A stretch of 64,000 bases of DNA, taken from assembly GCA_027494135.1 (NCBI GenBank), contig JAOSJK010000001.1, positions 413,378 through 477,377 on the forward strand, given 5' to 3'. Shown here one piece after another: positions 43,315 through 53,597 of the stretch. The notes under the pieces are model-generated. The model did not search any database. It saw only the letters and a list, made by a program, of their open reading frames with translations, and had not been told where the DNA came from. The DNA is from Acidimicrobiia bacterium (lineage in GTDB: Bacteria > Actinomycetota > Acidimicrobiia > IMCC26256 > PALSA-610). Numbering within the stretch: position 1 is the stretch's first letter; each line of letters begins with the position of its first letter. A program made the position numbers and the translations under genes.

Positions 43315-44019
43315 GAGGCCGCGCCGAGCACGTCTCCGACGTGGAGCGCGATAGCGACGCTCGCCATGCTGGGCGTCGAGCGCACGAGATCACCCTTGAC
43401 GACGATTCGCTGGCGCGCGCTGTGCTTCGGGTGACACCCGAGGATCGTCATCGTCGGCACCTCGGTCTGGTCCACGACCCAGAGGTCTTCCGGTACGACG
43501 ATCAGCGTCTCGGTCACTCTGTAGGTGTGGGAGGCCTCGGGCATGTGGAAGATGACCTCGTCGCCCGGCGCGAGCAGGTCAAGATCGTAGAACGGATGGC
43601 TGTGAGTGACGCGATGCCCCGGGAAGACGGTGTTGCCGCGGTCGCCGGGAAGGGCGGTTCCGGGCCAGTGTCCGGGCCCACTGTCGATGACCGTGAGCGT
43701 CACCCCCTCGTAGATGGGGTGATCGAGCCCGATCTTCGGAATCTCGATCCGGCCGATCTGAATCACCGGGACGTCGGCGTACGGGTCGGCCGGTGGCGCC
43801 TCGGGCACGGGCAGGGGGCAGGGTCGTGGTCGCGCCGACCCGCCTGGGCCGGGTCGGCGGAGGCGCCTCGGTAGTGACCGACGGGGCGACGAGCAGCGGG
43901 GAGTCGTCGTCGGTTGCTCCTGCATCCGAGTCGCCGTCACTCGCGACGAGACCGAAGGTGACCAATGCGGCCGCGAGGAGCGCCGACCCGACGAGCAGGA
44001 CGCGCCGTCGCGCTCTCAC
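43311..44019 (-). CDS. Class E-like sortase, one frameshift
   Basis: A transpeptidase of about 235 residues anchored by an N-terminal helix (RRVLLVGSALLAAALVTFGL) and placed outside the membrane, where it would join LPXTG-like proteins to the cell wall. IGRIEIPKIGLDHPIYEG begins the sortase domain; FPGHRVTHSHPF has the catalytic His, TILGCHPKHSARQR the Cys and Arg. An extra C in CCCCC near 43,811 shifts the frame (corrected: TTLPLPVPEAPPADPY). The GTG at 44,019 lies seven bases after the thrC stop, so the sortase is read with the threonine genes. No sortase substrate with a cell-wall-sorting tail is seen in the window. Confidence 0.9.
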
Positions 44020-44026
44020 GTGGGCC

Positions 44027-45105
44027 TCACAGCCCGAGCTCCGCGACGACTGCGTCGACGGTCGCGTCGACTGCCGAGCCTGCGTCGACCTCTGCGATCG
44101 CGCGGTTCGGGTCCTTGAGCCCATGGCCTGTGACGGTGCAGACGACCGTCTCGCCGCGTCCGACGAGCCCCGTCTCGGCGCCCTTCAGCAGCCCGGCGAT
44201 CGATGCGGCCGAGGCCGGCTCCACGAAGACGCCTTCGACGGCGGCGAGCATTCGGTACGCGTCGAGGATCTCGGCGTCTGTGACCGCTCCGATGGCTCCC
44301 CCCGAATCGTGCGCGCCGCTACCGCCGCCTCCCACGATGCCGGATTGCCGATGCGGATCGCCGTGGCCACCGTCTCGGGGTGCAGGACCGGCTCGCCGAT
44401 CACGATGGGTGCCGATCCGGCGGCCTGCCAACCCAGCATCCGGGGGAGCCTCGAGGTGACTCCATCACCGTGATACTCGCTGTACCCCTTCCAGTACGCG
44501 GTGATGTTCCCCGCGTTCCCCACGGGGATGCAGTGCACGTCGGGCGCGTCGCCGAGCACGTCGCACACCTCGAACGCAGCCGACTTCTGCCCCTCGATCC
44601 GGTACGGGTTGACCGAGTTGACGATCGTGACGCCGCCACGCTCGCCGAGGATGCGGACCAGATCGAGTGCGTCGTCGAACGAGCCGCGGATCTGGACGAC
44701 CCGAGCGCCGTGTATGAGCGCCTGAGCGAGCTTTCCCAGGGCCACGTGGCCCTCGGGGATCAGCACCCCCGCGACCAGGCCGGCTCGCGCCGCGTACGCC
44801 GCCGCCGAGGCCGACGTGTTGCCCGTCGACGCGCAGACGACGGCCTTCGCGCCCTCTTCTATCGCCTTCGAGATCGCCAAGGTCATCCCGCGATCCTTGA
44901 AAGAGCCCGTCGGGTTGAGCCCCTCGATCTTGAGCTGCACCCGAGCGCCGACGCGCTCCGAGAGCTTCGGTGCAGGGACGAGGGGCGTGCCGCCCTCGAG
45001 CAGCGTCACCACCGGCGTCGCGTCGGTGACGGGCATCCGCTCGCGGTACGCCTCTATGACACCGGGCCAGCCGAGTGGACGGCTCACGGCGCCCGAAGCG
45101 CTCAC
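44027..45105 (-). CDS. thrC: Threonine synthase, one frameshift
   Basis: A PLP enzyme of about 358 residues that converts O-phosphohomoserine to threonine. [16 protein letters not shown] carries the PLP lysine, [18 protein letters not shown] follows, and [18 protein letters not shown] is the phosphate-binding glycine loop. The frame breaks near 44,300 (GGGGGG region), after which [20 protein letters not shown] and [13 protein letters not shown] continue. The GTG at 45,105 overlaps the hom stop (GTGA), so hom and thrC are coupled. No thrB follows; a sortase does instead. Confidence 0.94.
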
Positions 45106-46409
45106 TCCTCGCCTCCGACCACCCGCAGCACCGATCCGACCCGCACTATCACGTCGAGGTCTCGCACCTCGTGCACGGTCGCCCGCAGGTCGGCCTCCCG
45201 AGCCCGGTGGGTCACGAAGATGAGGCGGGCGTCGTCGTCGCGTCCCTGCTGCTGCATCGACTGGATCGACACACCATGACGCCCGAAGCAGTCGGCGATG
45301 CGCGCCAGCACTCCGGGCCGGTCGGCAGCGTCCATCGACAGGTAGAACTGCGACTCGACCTCGTCGATCCGACGGATCGGCTTGTCGGCGAGCGTCCCGA
45401 TCGTCGCTCCCCGCCCGCCGCCATGGAGGTTCTTGACCGCGTCGATGAGGTCGCCCAGCACCGCGACCGCCGTGGGGCCGCCGCCCGCCCCGCGCCCGTA
45501 GAGCATCAGCTCACCGACCGTGTCGCCCTCGATGAAGACCGCGTTGAACGAGCCACGGACCGATGCGAGCGGATGATCTGAGGGAACCATCGCCGGATGC
45601 ACCCGAACGGCGACCCCCCCGTCCGACTCCTCGGCGACCGCCAGGAGCTTCACCACGTAGCCCAGCTCGCCTGCTGCGGCGATGTCGTCGGCCGTGATCT
45701 CGGAGATCCCCTCCCGGTAGACGTCGCCGGCAACTACCCGAGCCCCGAACGCGATCGACGCGATGATCGCCGCCTTCGCCGCTGCGTCGAAGCCCTCTAC
45801 GTCGGCGGTGGGGTCACGCTCGGCGAACCCGAGGCTCTGGGCCTCGGCGAGAGCGTCTGCAAATGCAGAGCCCTCCTCGGTCATGCGCGTCAGGATGAAG
45901 TTGGTCGTGCCGTTCACGATGCCCATCACCCGGCGGATCTTCTCGCCCGCCAACGACTCGCGCAGCGGGCGGATGAGCGGGATCCCGCCCGCCACCGAGG
46001 CCTCGAACAGCATGTCGACGCCCGACCCCTCCGCCGCTTCGAAGAGCTCTCGACCGACGTTCGCGAGCAGCTCCTTGTTGGCCGTCACGACCGGCTTGCC
46101 GCGCTTGAGCGCCTCGAGGATCAGCGAGCGGGCCGGCTCGATCCCACCGATCACCTCGACGACGACGTCGACCTCGGGGTCGGCCACGACGCCCTCGGCG
46201 TCGTGTGTGATCACACCCGCCGGCAGCTCGACGCCCCGGTCACGCGCGACGTTGCGGACCGCGACCCTCCTGACCTCGACGCCGACCCCCGCCCTCGCCC
46301 GGATCAGGTCGGCATTCGATCGGAGCAGATCGACGAGGGCCGCACCTACGTTGCCGCACCCGAGGATCCCTACGCGCACCACGTCCTGCCGCTCGTCCAT
46401 CCCCACCAT
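45102..46409 (-). CDS. hom: Homoserine dehydrogenase with ACT domain
   Basis: An intact 435-residue enzyme that reduces aspartate semialdehyde to homoserine. [17 protein letters not shown] binds NAD(P); [24 protein letters not shown] and [16 protein letters not shown] are catalytic-domain blocks. The C-terminal ACT domain ([20 protein letters not shown]) is the usual site of threonine feedback. The ATG at 46,409 is used; a second ATG nine bases later is equally usable. Confidence 0.96.
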   Translation of the reverse strand: MVGMDERQDVVRVGILGCGNVGAALVDLLRSNADLIRARAGVGVEVRRVAVRNVARDRGVELPAGVITHDAEGVVADPEVDVVVEVIGGIEPARSLILEALKRGKPVVTANKELLANVGRELFEAAEGSGVDMLFEASVAGGIPLIRPLRESLAGEKIRRVMGIVNGTTNFILTRMTEEGSAFADALAEAQSLGFAERDPTADVEGFDAAAKAAIIASIAFGARVVAGDVYREGISEITADDIAAAGELGYVVKLLAVAEESDGGVAVRVHPAMVPSDHPLASVRGSFNAVFIEGDTVGELMLYGRGAGGGPTAVAVLGDLIDAVKNLHGGGRGATIGTLADKPIRRIDEVESQFYLSMDAADRPGVLARIADCFGRHGVSIQSMQQQGRDDDARLIFVTHRAREADLRATVHEVRDLDVIVRVGSVLRVVGGEE

Positions 46410-46521
46410 TCTCGCCTACGCGGCCACCCCCTGCGGACACGGATACCGGGGGAGCGTGACATCTCGCAGGCGGGCGGTCCGCAGAGGCGGTCCGGGGAGG
46501 CCGGGACGGCCGGGGTTCCCG

Positions 46522-46938
46522 CTACGCGCGCGCGGCCCCGGGACGCCCACGGCGCGACGCGAGAAGACGGCTCGCGAGCGCCGCGGCGCCGAACGTCGCC
46601 CATAGCAGGGGGATAAGCGACGCGAATGCCAGCGACGCTGTAGACGAGTCGGTCGTCAGGCCGCCGACGTAGAACACGGTGAGCAGTGTGAGCATCCCCA
46701 TGCCTGCCACGGCAGAGAGCACCGGTCCCCGAACGAAGCCCCAGTAGCCGACGAAAGCCAGGGCGGTCGGCATGGCGGCCAGGACGAGGACACCCGCGAC
46801 CGCATCGATCCCGTTGTGCCACGCGGCGCCCGTCAGGACCGCGACAGTCGCAACGATCCCGACCGCCGCTACCGCCGACCGGATCAGCTCGTCGGCGGTC
46901 CTCGGGTTGCCCCCGACTCGTCTCTCTGCGATGGCCAC
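46522..46938 (-). CDS. Hypothetical four-helix membrane protein
   Basis: About 138 residues with four hydrophobic helices (AVAAVGIVATVAVLTGAA, AVAGVLVLAAMPTALAFVG, VLSAVAGMGMLTLLTVFYV and ASLIPLLWATFGAAALAS) and a basic C-terminus. I do not recognise a family. I chose the GTG at 46,938 because GGGAGG ends five bases before it; the GTG at 46,944 would overlap the ribosome-binding site. It is upstream of hom on the same strand with about 110 bases between. Confidence 0.65.
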   Translation of the reverse strand: MAIAERRVGGNPRTADELIRSAVAAVGIVATVAVLTGAAWHNGIDAVAGVLVLAAMPTALAFVGYWGFVRGPVLSAVAGMGMLTLLTVFYVGGLTTDSSTASLAFASLIPLLWATFGAAALASRLLASRRGRPGAARA

Positions 46939-47250
46939 AGCCACCTCCCACCCGAGCGAAACCCCTTGATCTCACAACACGTTACGCGCATCATGCTCCG
47001 CCGCCGACGCACCCCGTCGCAGAGGAGCAAGCTCCACACGCGGGCTGGCGGGTTCAGGGGCCGTCGGATCCCGACACCTCGAATCCCCCGCACGTCAACC
47101 CGACTGCCTGCTCCCCGTCCGACGGAACGGAGTCTCCTTGATCGCTCCGTGACCGGAAGTGGACGGCGATCTGCCGCACGCATCGCAGCGAGAGCGCTGC
47201 GCGTGGCTCGCCGGTTCCTCAGTGTGAGTGTCTCACCCCCATGCGATCAT
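46939..47250. other. Intergenic region between divergent genes
   Basis: 312 bases between the membrane protein and the divergent DUF222/HNH gene. Open frames here have poor codon patterns. No repeat, RNA or convincing promoter was recognised. Confidence 0.4.
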
Positions 47251-48632
47251 ATGTTCGTGCTCACGACACTCGCCTTCGATGAGCTCGACACCTTCCCGGG
47301 CTCCGCCAGGGCGCGCGCGGATCACGCGGCGCAGAACGTGCATCCGTCGTTGCGGCAGGTCGTCTCGTGCGCTGAGCATCTCGGCGGGCTCGTCGCCGGA
47401 CTGGACGCCGACCAGGTCCCCCTGTCGGAGGCGCTGCGTTGGTGGGAGACCTTCGACCGCATCGAACGTCTCGCCGCTGCTGCGGAGACTCTGCTTGCCG
47501 GACGTGTGGAGCAGTCCCGGACCTGGCAGCGCTCGGGATGCCGCTCCGCCGCAGAGCAGCTCGCGCGGATCTCGGGAACCGGCATCGGCCGCGCCCGAGA
47601 CCAGCTCGCGACCTCCAAGGCCCTCGGGCGCTTGCCTGTCACCCGCGCAGCGGTCCGTGCCGGGAACCTGTCGGGCGCGCAGGCATCCGAGGTCACGGCC
47701 GCTGCCGCGGTGAACCCCGCCGCCGAGCGGCGTCTCCTGGATGTTGCGTCGCACAACAGCCTCGCCGAGCTCCACAACGAGGCCCTGCGCGCCAAGGCCG
47801 CAGGCGACCCCGACCCCGACAGCACCTACCGGCGCATCCACACCAACCGGCAGCTCCGGACCTTCACAGATTCGGAAGGCGCGTGGAACCTGCGCGCCCG
47901 CGGCCCCGCACACACCGGAGCGCTCATCGAACGGGCACTCGACGAGCTCATCGACGGCTTCTACCGCGCCCGTCGCACCACTGAACACGAGCCCCGCGAG
48001 GCCTACGCCTACGACGCCTTGCTCGGCCTCGCCGGAGACTCCCCAGGGAACGCGCGGCCGACCCAGCGGCCACCGCAGCCCCCTTTCACCCAGACGACGA
48101 CGCGCGCTCCGGCAGCGCAACAGATCCCGAGACGCAGCTAGGCACCAAACCCGGGAACGCGCGGCCGCGCAACGAGCGATACCTCGCCCTGCTGCGCATC
48201 GACCTCGAGTCCCTTACCCGTGGAACGACCACCGGCGACGAGCTGTGCGAGACAGCCGGCATTGGACCCATCCCCGTCGACACCGCACGCGGACTCCTCG
48301 GCGACGCCGTCCTCGAGCTCGTCATCACGCGCGGCAAGGACGTCGCCAACGTCACCCATCTCGGACGCGGACCGACCACAGCGCAGCGCATCGCCCTCCT
48401 CTGGCAATCACCCACCTGCAGCGTCGAAGGCTGCGCGAGCACCCACGTCGAGATCGACCACCGCACCCCGTGGGCCGAGACCCACGTCACCCGCCTCGAC
48501 CAGCTCGACCACCTCTGCGTTCCGCACCACGACATGAAGCACCGGCTCGGCTGGGCTCTCGTAACCGGCACCGGCCCACGACCCTTCGTCCCGCCCGACG
48601 ACCCCCGCCACCCCCGCAGCCGACCACCATGA
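47251..48632 (+). CDS. DUF222/HNH endonuclease domain protein, one frameshift
   Basis: A protein of about 460 residues of the DUF222-HNH type, abundant and multi-copy in actinobacteria. The N-terminal DUF222 domain is helical (ALRWWETFDRIERLAAAAET, LSGAQASEVTAAAAVNPAAE). The C-terminal HNH site reads CSVEGCASTHVEIDHRTPW and LDQLDHLCVPHHDMKHRLGW. One C is missing from the C-run near 48,085 (restored: QPPFHPDDDARSGS). GGGAACGCGCGGCCG occurs twice, near 48,051 and 48,151, on both sides of the break. The biological role of such proteins is unclear; many are probably spread by recombination. It converges on lysA. Confidence 0.85.
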
Positions 48633-48726
48633 GTCGGATGACCCGGCGGGCGGGTGCGGGCGGCGCGTCATCCATGCTGCACGGTTCGATCCGAACCACA
48701 CGCCCCAGTCAGGCGGCTAGGGCGCC

Positions 48727-50040
48727 CTAGCCGGCGTCGGAGCGCAGCAGATCGTCGAGAGTCTCCCGGCGGACCACGACCCGGGCCTCGCCGTCGCGCA
48801 CGAAGACGACCGCCGGGCGGGGCATCCGGTTGTAGTTCGACGCCATCGACGCCCCGTAGGCGCCGGTGCACGGTGTTGCCACGATGTCACCGACTCCCAG
48901 ATCTGCGGGGGAGGTGCGCATCGCGCACGAGCACGTCGCCCTGCTCGCAGTGCTTGCCGGCGATCGTCGCGACGAGAGGGCGCTCCGCCGTCACCCTCGA
49001 AGGCACGAACGCCTCGTATCGTGCGCCGTACAGCGCCGGGCGAGGGTTGTCGCTCATTCCTCCGTCGACCGCGACGTATGTGCGGATGCCCGGGATCTCC
49101 TTGATGGTGCCGACCGTGTAGAGGGTCAGGCCGGGAGGTCCGGCGACGGAGCGGCCGGGCTCGACGGTCAGGCGCGGCACGGAGCGCACTCCGGCGGCGG
49201 CGAGTGCCGATGCGAGACTCTCGCGCACCACCTCCGCATATTGGGCGATCGACGGCGGGTCGTCGTCGCGCACGTAGCGGACACCGAGACCTCCACCGAC
49301 GTTCACCTCGTCGACCGGCGCACCGGTCGTCTCCTCGACCATGTGCACGAGGCCGGCCATCTTGCGCGCTGCCCGCGCGTAGGAGTCGAGGCTGAACACC
49401 TGCGAGCCGATGTGGCAGTGGATGCCGGCGAGGCGCATCCGACCACCGGCCGCGATCCTCCGCGCGGCGGCGAGCGCTTCGCCACGCTCCAATGACAGGC
49501 CGAACTTGGAGTCCTCTATCCCGGTCTCGATGTGCTCGTGGGTATGCGCCTCGACTCCCGGCGTGACACGGACGAGCACAGCCGGTGCAGTCCGGCCGCC
49601 GGCGACGAGGGAGTCGAGGCGGTCGATCTCGTCGAACGAGTCGACGACAACTCGGCCGACCCCCGCGTCCAGGGCAGCGGCGAGCTCGTCGTCGGACTTG
49701 TTGTTGCCGTGGAAGACGAGCCGCTGTGGGGGGAACCCGGCGTGCAGCGCGACGTGAAGCTCGCCCCCTGTCGCGATGTCGAGGCTCAAGCCCTCCTCCT
49801 CGATCAGCCGTGCCATCGCGACGCAGAGGAACGCCTTGCCCGCGTAGGCGACCCGATCGACTCCGAACGCGTCGACGTACTCGCGGCAGCGGGCGCGCAG
49901 ATCGTCCTCGTCGTACACGTAGAGCGGGGTGCCGTGCGCGACCGCCAGCGACTCGAGGTCGCACCCCCGACGGAGGCGCGGCCGGAGCCGTCGACACGCG
50001 CAGTGCGCGGGAGCAGACCGAGATCGATCGGAGCGTTCAT
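48727..50040 (-). CDS. lysA: Diaminopimelate decarboxylase, two frameshifts
   Basis: The last enzyme of lysine synthesis: a PLP-dependent decarboxylase of about 437 residues. VAYAGKAFLCVAMARLI has the PLP lysine; GIHCHIGSQVF, VNVGGGLGVRY and VEPGRSVAGPPG bind PLP phosphate; TPCTGAYGASMASNYN is the C-terminal active-site loop. The ATG at 50,040 opens MNAPIDLGLLPRTARVDGSG. One G is missing near 49,968 (restored: SVGGCDLESLAVAHGTPLYV) and one C is extra near 48,911 (corrected: DAHLPADLGVGDIV). It lies 33 bases after argS, the standard actinobacterial order. Confidence 0.95.
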
Positions 50041-50073
50041 CGCGCTCGACGCTACGCGCTCGACGCCCGCGAT

Positions 50074-51726
50074 CGTCAGTCTCCGCCGTCCTGGTCGTCC
50101 CCCAGACGGGCCATCTCCTCGGGAGCGTCCACTCCCAGGAGTCCGAGGGCGTCGGACAGGCCGATCCGGCAGGCCTCGACCAGCCATAGCCGCGCCTGCG
50201 TCAGGGGGCGTCGTCGGTGAGGACCCGGCAGCCGCGGTAGAAGCCGTGAAACCGCCCGGCGAAATCGTGGACCCAGTGTGCGATCTGATGCGGCGCCCTG
50301 CGCGCCGCCGCGTCGGCAACGACGTCGGGGTAGTGCGCGAGGGACCGCAGGAGATCGCGCTCGCGATCGTCCTCCAGGACCGAGAGGTCGATCTCGGCGA
50401 GCGGCCTGCGCGTCACACCGGCCTCCCCAGCCCTCCGTTCAATCGAGGCCATCCGTGCGTGCGCGTACTGCACGTAGTAGACGGGGTTCTCCATCGACTG
50501 CTCGGTTACTACTGCGAGGTCGATCGTCTGGGCGGTATCGAGCCCCTGCAGAAGGAACGTCATACGGCAGACGTCGGGATCGACCTCGTCGAGGATGTCG
50601 GCAAGGGCGACCATCTCGCCCGTTCGCTTGGACAGGCGCACCTCGTCGCCTCCGCGTTGCAGCTTCACGAGCTGACCGAGGATCACCTCGGGCTCGCCCG
50701 GCCCGTACCCGAGCGCCTCCATCCCCGCCTGTAGCGACTTCACCTGACCGTGGTGGTCGGCGCCCCAGATGTCGATCAGGTGCGTGAATCCGCGTGCGAG
50801 CTTGTCGCGGTGGTAGGCGAGGTCGTTGCAGAGATACGTGGTGGCGCCGTCCGAGCGCACGAGCACCCGATCGCGCGGATCGCCGAAATCGGTGGACCGG
50901 AGCCAGCGCGCACCCTCGCGCTCGTAGCTGACACCACGCGCGTCGAGGAGGTCGAGGACCTCGGCGACGTCGCCGCGCTCGTGCAGCAGCTTCTCGGAGA
51001 ACCACATGTCGAAGTGCACGCCGATCCGGCCGAGGTCTTCTCGGAGCTGCCGCACGATGTCGCCGCACCCCCACTCCCCGGCCCGCTCCGCAGTCACGCC
51101 GGCCCCGAGCTCAGCCCGCATCCGCTCGGCCATCTCCACGACGTACTCACCCCTGTAGCCGTCGTCGGGAACCGGGTCGCCCATGTACCGAGCGAGGAGC
51201 GACGCCGCGAACTTCTCGAGCTGTGCACCGGTGTCGTTCAGGTAGTACTCGCGGTGCACCTCGGCGCCCTGCGACGCCAACAGGTTCGCTATCGCGTCGC
51301 CCACGGCCACCCAACGACCGCCCCCGCGTGGAGCGGTCCGGTCGGGTTCGCCGAGACGAACTCGAGGTTCACACGTTGCCCGACGAGAACATCGCTCCGC
51401 CCGTAGCGCTCTCCTGCTTCGATCACCTCGCGCAGCACGTCGTCGAGCCACGCCGGGGCGAGGAAGAGATTGAGGAACCCCGGCCCGGCGATCTCCACCG
51501 CTTCGAGGTGCTCGGGCGGCGAGGCCTCTAGGGCCACCTTGATGCGCCCGGCCACCTCCCGCGGCGGCGCTCCCACCGACTTCGCGATCTTCAGGGCGAC
51601 GTTCGTCGCCCAGTCGCCGTGCTCCCTCTGGCGGGGCGCCTCGAGTGTGATCGCCCCTTCGGGCTCGGGCAGGCCTGCAGAGCCCAGTGCGGCACGGAGC
51701 GAGTCGATCAGGTCGTCACGGATCAC
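50074..51726 (-). CDS. argS: Arginyl-tRNA synthetase, two frameshifts
   Basis: A class I synthetase of about 550 residues. The N-terminal Arg-S domain (AITLEAPRQREHGDWATNVA) precedes the HIGH-like motif in VSANPTGPLHAGGGRWVAVG; HIGG-type variants are normal in actinobacteria. The KMSKS loop reads EVRLSKRTGEMV. The anticodon-binding DALR domain has ENPVYYVQYAHARMASIERR and ends LLGVDAPEEMARLGDD. A missing G near 51,315 and a missing C near 50,208 break the frame; restoring them gives LHAGGGRWVAV and TDDAPLTQARLWLVEAC. The GTG at 51,726 is the start. Confidence 0.95.
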
Positions 51727-51937
51727 GCGCAGAGTGTGACAGGCCGGACGCCCCGGGCAGGGCACGTTCCCGGGAATGAGCGGGCCCGCAACCTTCCGGA
51801 CAATCCAGGCATCTCCTCCTATTTCCGAATCGATCAGCGTCCGTGTAATCTGCCCGCTAGGGCATACGACCTATTCGAGAGGCACGGGCCGTCGCGTGGG
51901 ACGTCGGGAGCACCGCTGTGCGTGAAGGAGGATGGAA

Positions 51938-52807
51938 GTGTCGCGACAGTCAGGGCTCGGACGGGGCCTCGCGGCACTCCTACCCGAGGCGGCTCTCCCG
52001 GTGAACGCCACGAACAGCGCGCGAACCGAACACGGAGCGCGGCCAATGGCACTCCTCAGCACCGAGCTGTCCAACGAGCTGGCCGGGACCGAGTCGGGGA
52101 TCGCTCTCATCTACTGCGCCCTCGACGCGCTCGTCACGCAGTTCGATCTCGACGACGCCGCAGTCGTGATCGAGGAGGCGACCCTCGGTAGGCAGGTCTT
52201 CCGGGCCGGCCGCCGACCTCTCGACGACGACGACGAGGTGCTGCTGGCTGCATCTCCGGGCCTGTACACGGAACCCGCGCTCGACGACCACTCGTTCGAT
52301 CGCACGTTGGTCTACTCGCTCTGCGTCCTGTCACTCCGCCTCGACGTACTCCGTTACGACGCGTGGCACGACCCGCTCACGAGCCTCTTCGACAGGAGGT
52401 CGTTCGACCGGCTCCTCGAGATGTCGGTCGCTCGCAGCACGCGCTACGGATGGCCCTTCACTCTCGTGATCATGGACCTCGACGGTTTCAAGGAGCTGAA
52501 CGACCGAAGCGGTCACATGGCAGGCGACGCAGTCCTGCGCGACCTCGGTGAGAGGTTCCGTAGGGCGCTGCGCTTCGGCGACCATGCTGCGCGGATCGGA
52601 GGCGACGAGTTCGCCCTGATACTCCCCAACACCGAGGCCGACCTCGTGCCTGCCCTCATCGAGCGCATCCGACAGGTCCCGGGCTTCGCCACCGCAGCTC
52701 CTGAGTTCTCCTACGGTGCCGCTCAGTGCCCCACCGACGCCGACGACGTCGACAGGCTCTTCCAGCTCGCCGACGAACGGCTCTACGAGGCGAAGGAGCG
52801 TCGCTGA
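51938..52807 (+). CDS. GGDEF diguanylate cyclase with ParB-like N-terminus
   Basis: A 289-residue protein expected to make cyclic di-GMP. The GGDEF domain begins DPLTSLFDRRSFDRLLEM, with IMDLDGFKELNDRSGHMAGD, and the active site ARIGGDEFALIL. RFGD five residues before GGDEF is a canonical inhibitory I-site, so product feedback is likely. Residues 60-130 resemble a short GAF-like sensor (VVIEEATLGRQVFRAGR). The first residues, SRQSGLGRGLAALLPE, look like the N-terminal peptide of ParB. I chose GTG at 51,938 because GAAGGAGG ends seven bases before it; the ATG at 51,932 touches that site. A -10-like TAATCT near 51,846 may be its promoter. Confidence 0.9.
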   Translation: MSRQSGLGRGLAALLPEAALPVNATNSARTEHGARPMALLSTELSNELAGTESGIALIYCALDALVTQFDLDDAAVVIEEATLGRQVFRAGRRPLDDDDEVLLAASPGLYTEPALDDHSFDRTLVYSLCVLSLRLDVLRYDAWHDPLTSLFDRRSFDRLLEMSVARSTRYGWPFTLVIMDLDGFKELNDRSGHMAGDAVLRDLGERFRRALRFGDHAARIGGDEFALILPNTEADLVPALIERIRQVPGFATAAPEFSYGAAQCPTDADDVDRLFQLADERLYEAKERR

Positions 52808-52808
52808 C

Positions 52809-53576
52809 ATGTCCGACGAGACCCTCGACGACCTCGAGCTCGAGCTCCGCCGCATCCCTGGGGTGCGCGCCGCCGGCTTTGACGAGCGCGACGACCTGCT
52901 CCTCGTCCAGTTGCACGTGTCGTCGGCCGGCCGCGTTCCCGGCCTACCGGTACAGGCCACGCGCGTAGTCGCGCGCCACTCCGACCGACCGGTCGCCGTG
53001 GAGCTGGTCCGTTGGCGTGACGCTCCTTCCGCGCCGTCCTCCGATCACGAGCCCGACACCGCGACCTCGTCTGCATCCAATGTCGCACCCGCCGAAGCCG
53101 AGCCTGCACCCGTCGAGACCGATGCCGGCCCGACAGAGGTCGAGGCCTCCGCGACCGACGAGATCGTGCTCGACGAGCACGAGGTCCCCGCCGCCGGCGC
53201 ACCGATCGCGAACGGGGCTCCGTCCGGGCGTGCCAGGCTTCTCGCCGTCCTCTCGTTCCCCGACACCGACGAGGTCGAGGTCCACCTCGTCCTCGACGGA
53301 CGTCGGACGATCGGCCGTGCGCCCGTGAGCGGCGGGCTACCCGCGGTGGTCGACGCGACCGTCGAGGCGCTCGTCGTCCTTGGATCCCCGGTCTCTCCGC
53401 AGGTGCTCTGGGCGCGTCCGCTCGACGGTGGCGGAGAGGGCACCGTCCTCGTCGCGGCCGCCATCTCCTGCAGCGACACCATCTGCTATGGACTCGCATC
53501 GGGGTCGAGTCCCCTGGAGGCCGCGGCACGCGCCGCACTCGACGCCCTCAACCGCCGCCTCTCCGCCGTTCTCTGA
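52809..53576 (+). CDS. Hypothetical protein, two domains with acidic linker
   Basis: A 255-residue protein that begins one base after the GGDEF stop, so the two are co-expressed. Residues 1-65 form a small domain (LDDLELELRRIPGVRAAGFD), residues 80-145 an Ala/Glu/Pro-rich linker and residues 150-255 a second domain (RARLLAVLSFPDTDEVEVHL, AAARAALDALNRRLSAVL). I do not recognise either domain with certainty. The tight coupling suggests a function in the same c-di-GMP response. Confidence 0.75.
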   Translation: MSDETLDDLELELRRIPGVRAAGFDERDDLLLVQLHVSSAGRVPGLPVQATRVVARHSDRPVAVELVRWRDAPSAPSSDHEPDTATSSASNVAPAEAEPAPVETDAGPTEVEASATDEIVLDEHEVPAAGAPIANGAPSGRARLLAVLSFPDTDEVEVHLVLDGRRTIGRAPVSGGLPAVVDATVEALVVLGSPVSPQVLWARPLDGGGEGTVLVAAAISCSDTICYGLASGSSPLEAAARAALDALNRRLSAVL

Positions 53577-53597
53577 GCACGATCGGGCGACGGTCGC

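Noticed and set aside
51302-51340. Loss of the second His in the ArgRS HIGH motif as a defect
   Set aside because: HIGG/HAGG-type variants are normal in actinobacterial ArgRS; the apparent damage there is only the missing G.
51932-51937. ATG at 51,932 as start of the GGDEF protein
   Set aside because: It directly touches the GAAGGAGG ribosome-binding site; GTG at 51,938 has normal spacing and gives the ParB-like N-terminus.
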